From Scenedesmus sp. ARA3 (taxonomy: Eukaryota > Chlorophyta > Chlorophyceae > Sphaeropleales > Scenedesmaceae), in contig RWJK01000751.1 in assembly GCA_004335835.1 (NCBI GenBank), positions 1-33,933 of the forward strand: a stretch of DNA of 33,933 nt. Direction: 5' to 3'. Under the pieces are notes generated by a model that did no database searches, was not told the DNA's origin, and worked only from the letters and a program-made list of their open reading frames with translations. Positions 11,501 to 20,043 of the stretch are shown here, piece by piece. Made by a program: the position numbers and the translations under genes. The number at the start of each line of letters is the position of its first letter. The first letter of the stretch is position 1.

Positions 11501-14500
11501 AGCCCTGCCGCTGCGCTCGTCTGCTGCAGACTGAACACGAGCGCCAATGCTGCCCTGCACGTCATCCATGTCATCCCTTGCGCGGCCCTGCTGCTGCTGG
11601 CTCTTCAGCTGCTGCTTGGCATCACGGGAGGCATCCTCTCTGCGCTCAGATGCGCGGTGCAGCTGCTCTTGCGCGGAATCCTGCAGCAGCACAGCACAAA
11701 CATACCAATAGTTGTATAACTGCGGCAGAGTTGGCTGAAAGCAGCTCCCGCAGGGCAGCACAGCATCGGGAGGCATCCTCACTCCGCTCAGATGCGCGGT
11801 GCAGCTGCTCCTGGGCGGTCCTGCCGGCGGAGAGCGAGACAATGTTGTGTGTTGAGCACATGTATGATAGTTGAACAGCAGCAGTGCTTCAAGAAAAGCG
11901 GGCCTGACCTGTCCCCTGGCAGACATGTTGCCCCTCACACCCCATACAGCAGTGTGTGCATCCACACATCTGCTCGATTGTGTGTTGCACAGATACACAC
12001 GGCAATGGGGCAGCATCTGGCTTCCGTGCGATTGCTCTCGCCATCAGCCAGGAAATCAGGTGCTGCACCCTTGCCTTCTGCACAACCCAACAGCTCGCCC
12101 TGCTACACCGTGTGCACCACAGACACTGTCCCAACCCCTAGCAAGACGCCCACCATCACATCCCATGCCCCACACACCGTTACACGCATGCACCAAACAG
12201 CTGCCCAGTTGTGTGCTGAACCAAAAGACAAGGCAATGGAGCAGCATCCGGCGTTGCTGCGATTGCTCTTACATTCGCCAACAACACCAGGTGCTGCACC
12301 CTCGCCTTGTCCTGAATCTCAAAAGCTGGCCCCTGCTATACACCATGCAGCACAGCCACCCCTCCCACCCCTGCAGGTACAACTCCTCCGGTGTTTAGTG
12401 GAGGCGCGTCCGCTGGCATCCCAGTGCGGCGCCCCCACTGAACACCGCAGGACTTGTTTCCAAGGCAAACAGCAACCCACAGATCAACAGCAACATACAT
12501 CGCAGCCTCACCTCTGCCTCCTTGGCGCGGTGCTTGATGTCGCCGGCCAGGTCAGCAGCAGCGTCACGGGCGCCCTCCAGCCGCTCACAGCAACAAGTGT
12601 AGCCGACCAACAAAAAAACGCATTACACCATCCACAGGCAATTGCTGCTGCGCTGCAGGCTGTCTTCTTGTTTTCTCACCTTTGCCTCCTTGGCGCGATG
12701 CTTGATGTCGCCGGCCAGGTCAGCGGCAGCATCGCGGGCGCCCTCCAGGCGCTCCCCCACAGCGTCACGCGCGCCCACCAACTCCTCAGCCACCTGCTCC
12801 GGCTCGGCGCCCTGCAGAACAGAAGAAATACACATTGCATTGCAGTTGAAACTGGCGTTGGAGGCCTGTGTGGTGTTGTTCACCCGCACTGTCACGCGCC
12901 CCACCAGCTCCTCAGCCACCTGCTCCGGCTTGCACCCTGCAGGACAGCAGACAAACCAGCAGCTTGAAGTGGTCAAAGTGGGTTTACTCGTTTGATTGGA
13001 TGAGTGACTGGGTAAATCGGGCTCCTTCCATGCGCCCACCAGCTCCTCAGCCACCTGCTGCGGCTCGGCGTCCTGCAGCATACAGGCAGATCAAGTAGTC
13101 TTGATTGTTTCCGGCCAACGGCGTACGTGTGAAGATCTTAAGCTCAAACAATTGCGCCAAGCAGCTCCTCAGCCACCTGCTCAAACTTGGCTTGCAGGAA
13201 AGCAGGCATGATCCAAACGAGCCGATACGCAGCAGATATAATGGGTGGAGGGTGTTGTTGGACGAACGTGCTTGCTATGGTAACAAGATGGACTCGTGCT
13301 TGTGCACTGAACAGCTGCTTTGCCAGCCTTACAGTCTCAGCACCCCACAAGGCAGCAGACACATGCAGCGGCGAAGCACGAGACAGCGGTTAACAATCAA
13401 ACAAAAGAGCGAGCCTTGCTGTAGCTCCAAACACAGATGCTGAGACTGAACAGGTTGAAGAGACACTGCTTGATCCAGACAGTGCTTCAGCAACTTGCTC
13501 AAGCTCAGCATCCTGCACGAAAGCACACACACATACACACACACACACACACACAAGCGCATGGAACAGCTTGGGATGCTGCATGGCGGTTAGCTGCATG
13601 CCTTGAACAAACAACATGCCACCCGATCAAACCAGTCAAAGTAACACAGTAACATGGTCAAAGTAATGCACCTGGTCGTAGACCTCTGCCTGGCCCTCAT
13701 CTCCTGCAAGCGCGTCAGCGATCCTCCTGCCAGCACCACCGCCCAGGGCAGCGCCTGCAGCAGCACCCACAGGGCCGCCCACGGCTCCTAGGATGGTGCC
13801 TGCAGGACAGCAGCAGCAGCAGCAGCGGGGTTTATACTGCACTGCTGCACGAGCCAGTCGAATTAGCGGTGGGCAGGAAGAAGCGGGAAGGAAGAAGTTG
13901 TGAAGCTGGTGGACAGAAAAAGGTTGACAGGCAGCACCCACAGGGCCACCCATGGCTCCCAGGATGGTGCCTGCAGCACAGAGGAGCAGCAGCAGCAGCA
14001 GCACCAGCACCAGCAGCAGCAGCAGTAGTGTTGATCTGTATTGCTCAACGAGCGTGCTCAGTCTTATGGTGAGTAGGCAGCAGTCCTCCAGCAGGTGAGC
14101 AGTGCAGATAAAAAAAATGGCACCCACAGGGCCATGCACGGCACACAAATGGTGCCTGCAGCACAGCATCAGCAACAGCAGCAGCAGCGGCGGCAGCAGC
14201 GCTGTTTCAAGTTGCATACGCAGCCTGCTCAAATCCAGGTGCAACAGCAACCAGTCCTGCTGCAGGTGAGGAGGTGACAATAGACAACATCTTCCTGCAA
14301 CAGGACTGTTTCATGTTGCAATTTGAAATCAAGGGCATGCAGGTGAATCCAAAGCATGCAGCGGATAGTCAGCCAAAGTTGCACAGGCTGAGGATCACAC
14401 AATGTGCACTGGGCAGCAGCATCAGCAGCAGCAGCAGCAGGGCTGCTGCCAGCGCATCAGACTAAGCTTGCAAAATGTGGACAGAAGATGGTGGAGTGGA

Positions 14501-15448
14501 CAGTTGTGTGACACAAAAGTGTAGCCATAGTGTCAGAGCCAGGGGTCATACTTGGGCCTATTGAGGTTGCAGCTGCACCATGCGCATGCTCACATCAAAT
14601 TCACATATAATTCGCATAGAATCAGTCTGTCAACATGTCAACATGGCATATCTGGTCCTTCCTCACGAGGCAGTCGGCTGGCAGTTGCATAGGCGGCTGG
14701 CGTAACACCTGTCAACTCTGCAACCGCCGGCCGACTGTCTCCTGCCGAGAGTGCAGCAACAGACACCAACCACCTATGCAACCGCTGTCCTGTGACAGGC
14801 AAAGGCTCCACTCCTTTGCAGCCTATGCTTATTGTCCAAAGCGACTCATCTGAGACCTGGTCTCCTTCAACTGCAAGGCTTGGGTGAGGCCTTATAGGGG
14901 GGTTGAACTCGTGAATGTGTAGGGGTTCGGTAGCATACGCAGTACGCAACGCACCCTTACGCAGCACAAGTTCTAACCCTGAAGCTGCTCTCTACCACAG
15001 GTCTACTCCTTGACACGCAACAGCAGGCACATCCAAGAACACACAAACCACAAGACACAGCTGATTGTAGACAAAGACAGCTTCATATCAGCCACAGGAG
15101 TGGCTGAACATATCTCACCTGCAGCACTGCCGATGGCTGTTGCCGCTGTGCGTGCAACCGGGTGTGAGCGCGTGCTGCTGCTGCCGCTACTCTCCTCCCC
15201 TCCCATCTGGCTGTCTGACTCATCACGGCCCTCTCCAGACCCCGAACCCTGCTGCCCCATGGAGCGGGGTTCAGCAGAAGACTGGGGTCCAGAGCCGGAG
15301 CTGGAGGAAGGTACCTGGGTCGAACCCTGGGTCTCGCGCTCGGTGTACCTTTTGCTCTCTGCGGGGTCCATGGAGGGGTTGGTGTCAGAGGAGGGCACCT
15401 CCCAGCCTGCTGACACCTCCTGGGGGCCGCCTGGGGCCTGCCCGGTCT

Positions 15449-15493
<45 letters not shown>

Positions 15494-15522
15494 GCAGCAG
15501 CAGCAGCAGCAGCAGCAGCAGC

Positions 15523-15561
<39 letters not shown>

Positions 15562-18500
15562 GGTCAGCAGCAGCATTGAGGAGTAGTAACGGTTGCATTT
15601 TGTTACTCAGCGGAGCATCCACTTGGCAGCCAGCTGTAACAGCAAATGCATTGCAAAGCTACAGGCCTACCACCTACCAGGGCAGAAGAGGGGACCTGTC
15701 ACTGGATGAGCACCCCGCTATGTGAAGCCAGCTACACAGGAAACTATCATGCTACATTCAGCATTTAGGTGCACTGCATTGCAGCGAATGACCCACCAGC
15801 GCAGAAGAGTGGGAGCCGCCACTGGGAGAGCCACTTGAAGAAGAGCCACCCTGCTGGCCTGCCTGCTGGGCAGCCCAGGCGCCCTACACAAGCCGCATGA
15901 ACAAGTGGACCAAGCCAAATCAAACGCAGTGCTACAGGCAAACAATCTCAACCCACCAGGGCAGAGGAGTGGGCGCCGCCACTGGGCGTGCCACTTGAAG
16001 AGGAGCCGCCTCCCTGGCCGGCCTGCTGGGCAGCCCAGGCATCCTCAGAGGCCCTGCCGCTGCTGCTGCTGCTGCCGGAGGTGCTGCTTGGGGTGCCTTC
16101 GGAAGCACGGGTGCCAGACTCAGGGGCAGAGGCAAAGCCTGCATTGAAGTAGGAAGGTGTATGTGGTGCAGAGCATTGCAGAGCAGCAAGCATGCAGGGG
16201 TCAGTCAGGGTAGCGGGCACGCTGCAGCACAGCGCAGCGCATGTCATGTGAGGCTGCCAGGCAATGCAGCACAAACCACATGTGTGTGCAAAGTGTGCGG
16301 GGCAACTCAACATGCAGGGGCACACCTCACACCCTTGACAGCCAAAATGGCCCTGGCTGGTGGCGTCAGGGCTGGCGGGAAGACAACCAGGAACCGCTGC
16401 CACCAGCAGCCCACTTGGTTGCTCACAAAAGCAGCAGGGCTCTAGCTACATGCAACAAAGCACACAACACAACCAACACCCACATGCACAGCCCATCACC
16501 TGCATTGTGGCTCCACTGATGGGCGGAGCAGTGCCTTGGCAGCAGACCAGACAGCAGCTGCACACCTGTCTCACTCAACAGCCAAGTGGCCCTGGCCGCT
16601 TGCGTTGGCGCTATCCGGGAGAACAGGATATGCAAAACGCAAGCAGCCAGGACTATGTTGGTTGCTCACAAAGCAGCAGGAATGGAGCCGGACTGCAACA
16701 ACGGCTGCCTTGGAAGCCTCCCAGACAGCTAGCACACAAACTGACATTCAACCACCAGATAGACAGCGCCAAGCCTGCAGCAGCACACCCAACGCCCTCA
16801 ACATCCAAGTCCCCCTGGCCGCTGGCGGCAGTGCTGGTGGGGATGACACCAGCCTTCGAATCCAGCGGCCAGGACCACTTGGTCACTCACAGAGCAGCAG
16901 CAAATGCGCTACAACCCACAAAGCACACAGCCACAGTGAAACACCCACACGCGCAGCCCCTCACCTGCATTGTTGCTTAGCTAGTCTAGTAATCGGCCGA
17001 GCAGTGCCTTGGAAGCGAACCAGGCAGCCTAGCAAACAAAGCATTATCCGACAACTGAATGCACAGCACAGGCCTGCAGCAGCACACCCACCGCCCTCAA
17101 CCTCCAAGTGGCCCTGGCCATTGGCGTCAGTGCTGGTGGGGATAACAGCAACACTTCCACCAGCGGCCAGGACCACCTGGTTGCTCAAAACGCAGCAGCA
17201 TGCAAGCCGCAACCCACACATCACACAGCCACAACCAACACACCCACACACACAGCCCCTCACCTGCATTGCTGCTCCACCGATGGGCCCAGCGGTGCCT
17301 GGGACTCCCGCTTGAAGCAGACTAGGCAGCTAGCACAAAAGCGACATCAAACAACAGATGCACATCACCAGGCCTGCAGCAGCCACCCAGCGCCCGTCAA
17401 CAGCCGAGTGGCCCTGGCCGCTTGCGGTAGCGCTGGCAGGGAACTGACCAAGCACTACAGCAAGCGGCCAGGACCTCTTGGTTGCTCACAGAGCAGCAGC
17501 AAATGCGCCACAACCAAAAAAAAGTCACAGTCACCCACAAAGCAGCAGCATGCAAGCCGCAATACACAAAAGCACGCAGCCACAGCAACACACCCACACA
17601 TACAGCCCCACCTGCATCGTTGCTTTAATGATCGGCAGAGCAGTGCCTTGGGAGCGGACCAGGCAGCCTAGCACACGAAGCAGTATCCAACTGAATGCAC
17701 AGAACCAGGCCTGCAGCAGCACACCCAGCGCCCTCAACAGCCAAGTGGCCCTGGCCGCTTGCGGTGGCGCTTGCCCGGAACTGACAAGGGCTTTCAGCAA
17801 GCTGCCAGGACCACTTGGTTGCTCACAGAGCAGCAGCGGCGAATGTGCTGCACCACGCAGGGCACGCAGCAGCTGCACAACGCACAGCACGCTCACCTGC
17901 ATTGCTGCTTCACTGATGGGTCGAACAGTGCCTTGGAGGCGGAGCCGACAGCTAGCACACAATGCAACATCCATCAACAACCAGATGCACAGCACCAGGC
18001 CTACAGCAGCACATCCAACACCCTCAACATCCAAGTGGCCCTGGCTGCTGGGATTGGTGCTGGCAACCACCAAGATCAACACCCAGCGGCCAGGGCTACT
18101 TGGTTGCTCACAGAGCAGCAGCATGCAAGCCGTGACACAACAAAGCCCATAGCCACAGCTGACAAACCTCGCACAGCCCTTCGCCTGCATTGTTGCTGCA
18201 CTGATGGGCGGATCAGTGCCATGGAAGTACACCAGGCAGCCAGCACACAGCGACATCCAACAGCTAGCAAAATGCACAGCACCAGGCCGGCAGCAGCACA
18301 CCCAACACCCTCAACAGTTAAGCGGCCCTGGCTGCTGACGTTGGCGCCGGCGGGAAGGTAGCCACAACAATCGTCAGCGACCAGGACCACTTGATTGCTC
18401 ACAAAGCAGCAGGGCTCTAGCTACATGCAACAAAGCACATAATCACAGCCAACGCCCATATATGCAGCCCCTCCGAGGGGTGAGTCACCTGTTGCTGCTT

Positions 18501-19721
18501 CACTGATGCGCCGAGCAGTGCCTTGGAAGCAGACCAGGCAGCTAGCACACACATCGCCATTCAAAAACTAGCAGAATGCGCAGCAGCAGGTCTGCAGAAG
18601 CGCAGCCACCGCCCTCAAACATCCCAGTGACCCTGGCCGCTTGCGTTGGCGCTGGCAGGGATGCTGTCAAACAGCCCCACAAGCAGGCAAGACCACTTGG
18701 GGTGCTCACAGGGCGGCAGCAGCAGCCAATGCGCTGCACCCCACAGAGCATGCAGCAGCTGCGATTACGCACAGCACCTTTAATGATTACAAAGACACAC
18801 ACAGACCCGCACCTGCATCATCGCTTGCGCTGAGGGGTCGTGTAGTGCCCTGAGAGCGGCCCGTAATGCACAAACGCGCACATCTGAAACACATCTGAAA
18901 CACATGCAGACAACACATACACAGGCTCCTACCTGCATCGTCGCTTGCGCTGAGGGGCCTTGCAGTGCCCTGGGAGCGGCCAGCGCCGTTACAACACATG
19001 CCTAGCAACAGCAGATGTGCAGCAGCACTCCACGCCCACAGCATCAATTAAGTGTAATTCATATTCCTGCTCGTACCTGCATCATCGCTTGCGCTGAGGG
19101 GCCGTGCAGTGCCCTGGGAGCGGCCCAGACCACAATGCACAAACCCGCACAGCATCTGAAACACATACAAAAACACATACACAAGCTCCTACCTGCATCA
19201 TCGCTTGCACTCAAGGGCCGTGCAGTGCCCTGGGAGCGCCCCAGGCCGCTGCCGCCAGTGCCCGACTCAGGGGCTAGGCCAAGGTCCTTGTCCGGCTCCC
19301 CAGGGATGGCAGAAACAGGCCGCAGGCGGCGGCGGTTGGCCTGCAGGAGGGACAGGAATGTGGTATGTTGTGTGGCAGGATAGTGCTTGCAGGAGTCGGT
19401 GTACAGTGTAGTGTTGTTGCTGCTCACATGATTATGTAAGAACGTGGCTTGCAGTGCACGTCCGTATGCATGCAAGGTGTAAATGCACATACGACGATGA
19501 AACATTCTGCGCATTGCAATAGAAAAAGCAATTTATATGTAGTGTTTCTTGCTGCTGCTGAGAGCAAATGCATCTGCGCTCATTGCTGGCGCATGCTGCA
19601 GCACACGCATGCATGCAGCACACACCTGCAGCAGAGAAGAGCTGCTGACTGCTGGCCTTGCAGCCCTGCCCTGCCTGCTGGCAAGGCAGCGGGAGGTAGG
19701 AGTCTTTGAGAGGGACAGCAT
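8505..19721 (-). CDS. plastid-targeted modular low-complexity (LEA-like) protein, 1124 residues
   Basis: Eleven exons join with matching phases: 19721-19626, 19340-19193, 16138-15957, 15883-15797, 15446-15119, 13799-13672, 12811-12680, 12583-12512, 11680-11438, 11137-10883 and 10208-8505. Exon 1 (MLSLSKTPTSRCLASRQGR...) is a Ser/Arg-rich, acid-free transit-peptide-like leader. Exons 3 and 4 repeat a WAAQQAGQ-Ser/Gly module. Exon 6 carries a glycine zipper (GTILGAVGGPVGAAAGAALG), which may insert in or lie on membranes. Exons 7-9 are amphipathic helix (RLEGARDAAADLAGDIKHRA, twice). Exons 10-11 begin DAAKTAA(E/G)KVGAAADAVTGH and continue as disordered Ala/Gly/Ser/Gln sequence with homopolymer runs. 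The C-terminus matches the gene at 4747-6881. No enzymatic domain is visible. A LEA-like protective role is a compositional inference. Exon 8's acceptor (TGTGAG) is the weakest site. Most exons from 3 to 10 have decayed partial copies in the neighbouring introns. Confidence 0.72.
10706..10761 (-). pseudogene. decayed copy of the 3' edge of exon 10 of the large low-complexity gene
   Basis: The coding strand reads GEGSGEHGKGLGGAIA followed by GTGAGTGC, matching the end of exon 10 (10883) plus its donor. Its acceptor would enter in phase 1 while the neighbours need phase 0, so it cannot be a functional exon in the model. Confidence 0.75.
11769..11829 (-). pseudogene. decayed copy of the 5' edge of exon 9 of the large low-complexity gene
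   Basis: The coding strand reads TAQEQLHRASERSEDASR after a CAG acceptor, matching exon 9 (DSAQEQLHRASERREDASR). It lies about 150 bp upstream and has no usable donor. Confidence 0.75.
11955..12360. repeat. two direct repeats of about 170 bp, offset about 231-235 bp
   Basis: 11955-12130 and 12187-12360 share GCAATGG(G/A)GCAGCATC, TGCGATTGCTCT and CAGGTGCTGCACCCT in the same order. They lie in intron 8 of the large low-complexity gene and have no coding character I can recognise. Confidence 0.7.
12898..13512 (-). pseudogene. four decayed copies of the 5' edge of exon 7 of the large low-complexity gene
   Basis: Copies at 12898-12941 (GCKPEQVAEELVG), 13031-13073 (DAEPQQVAEELVG), 13152-13196 (AKFEQVAEELLG) and about 13470-13512 (DAELEQVAEALSG) resemble true exon 7 (GAEPEQVAEELVG). 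Each follows a CTGCAG- or GTGCAG-like acceptor, except the 13190 copy, whose CAG has become CAAG. The 13073 copy has an in-frame GTGGGC donor after EEL and could serve as an 11-codon optional exon. Confidence 0.75.
13523..13554. repeat. (AC)n microsatellite
   Basis: AC dinucleotides with one AT interruption. They read GT on the coding strand, inside intron 6 of the large low-complexity gene beside a decayed exon copy. Confidence 0.9.
13931..14160 (-). pseudogene. two decayed copies of the 5' edge of exon 6 (glycine zipper) of the large low-complexity gene
   Basis: Copies at about 13931-13972 (GTILGAMGGPVGAA) and 14121-14160 (a degenerate form of the same) lie upstream of true exon 6 (13799-13672). 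Each is preceded on the coding strand by CTG-rich sequence and a TGCAG acceptor. Confidence 0.75.
14638..14967 (-). other. 109-codon open frame inside intron 5 of the large low-complexity gene
   Basis: A complete open frame starting MLRKGALRTAYATEPLHI. It is less repeat-rich than its surroundings, contains no CTG runs and is not recognisably related to any exon here. It may be chance or a fragment of an inserted element. I do not recognise it. Confidence 0.2.
15450..15560. repeat. (CAG)n with CGG interruptions, sense CTG, at a 3' splice site
   Basis: About 37 triplets with at least two CGG interruptions, ending at the acceptor of exon 5 (starts 15446). It corresponds in position to the 5335-5388 tract of the short paralogue, so the repeat and splice site were duplicated together. 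Confidence 0.9.
15680..15715 (-). pseudogene. decayed third copy of the exon 3/4 3' edge of the large low-complexity gene
   Basis: The coding strand resembles the CCCAGTGGCGGCTCCCACTC...TCTGC(C/G)CTG end of exons 3 and 4, followed by GTAGGTGG. The frame is not preserved. Confidence 0.5.
16300..18720 (-). repeat. tandem array of about nine hairpin-bearing units inside intron 2 of the large low-complexity gene
   Basis: Units of about 230-340 bp. Each contains, on the coding strand, a diverged copy of the exon 2 3' edge with a CAG|GT donor, an inverted repeat, then a GTGCTGCTGCAG acceptor-like site. Inverted-repeat arms (plus strand): 16342-16364/16396-16418, 16582-16606/16636-16661, 16805-16825/16862-16882, 17104-17126/17158-17180, 17404-17425/17460-17481, 17741-17762/17797-17818, 18031-18052/18082-18103, 18318-18340/18372-18394 and 18623-18643/18680-18700. 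The arm consensus is CCAAGTGGCCCTGGCCGCT, with a loop of about 30-36 nt. Open frames crossing several units are a by-product of repeat composition. The exon-like segments that I checked are not usable in frame. Confidence 0.85.
18809..19127 (-). pseudogene. three decayed copies of the 3' edge of exon 2 of the large low-complexity gene
   Basis: Copies at 18809-18862, 18929-18983 and 19073-19127 read CGCTCCCAGGGCACTGCACG or a near variant, then GATGATGCAG and a GT donor, matching the end of true exon 2 (19193). Phase-0 entry and phase-1 exit make them frame-breaking if used as cassette exons. Confidence 0.8.
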
Positions 19722-20043
19722 GGTCCTTGTGGCACTTGCAAGTGCTGTGCTGCTGTTGCTGATCTGGCAAGTGGATGCAGCAGTATAAGGTCCTGGTGAT
19801 CTGGTAGCTCTCTATGCAGCAAACCGAGGAAGTAGCCGGTTAACGATATTGAAAGCAAAGAATCTGCTGCTCTCGGCGAGGATAAGATGGTTATCCGGTC
19901 GGATGCTTGCATGAGCCATGACCAGTCAAACCTTGGCAAGCATCGTTGGGGTTCTGCGTGACCTTGTGACCCGCCTGGCGCGGAAAAGCAATTGATACCC
20001 TACCTGTGTCCATGATCAGCTCCTGTGGCAATAACCTGGCATC
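19722..20043. promoter_or_regulatory. divergent promoter region shared by the large low-complexity gene and the peroxiredoxin-thioredoxin gene
   Basis: 322 bp separate the two start codons, which point away from each other. Both promoters must lie here or overlap the 5' leaders. I see no clear TATA box or known stress element. The role is inferred from position only. Confidence 0.5.

Noticed and set aside
11792..12967. 391-codon plus-strand open frame
   Set aside because: It is antisense to exons 7-8 and introns of the large minus-strand gene, whose exons show splice signals and protein repeats. The plus frame has no recognisable domain.
15140..15586. poly-Ala and poly-Ser open frames on the plus strand
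   Set aside because: They are translations of the CAG repeat in other frames, opposite exon 5 of the large gene.
17531..18301. 256-codon minus-strand open frame in the hairpin array
   Set aside because: It spans two and a half repeat units, runs through donor- and acceptor-like sites and the hairpin arms, and has no domain. It is explained by repeat composition.
16342..18700. possible CRISPR array
   Set aside because: The repeats are long, diverged and hairpin-bearing in an intron of a eukaryotic gene. Spacing and spacers do not fit CRISPR.
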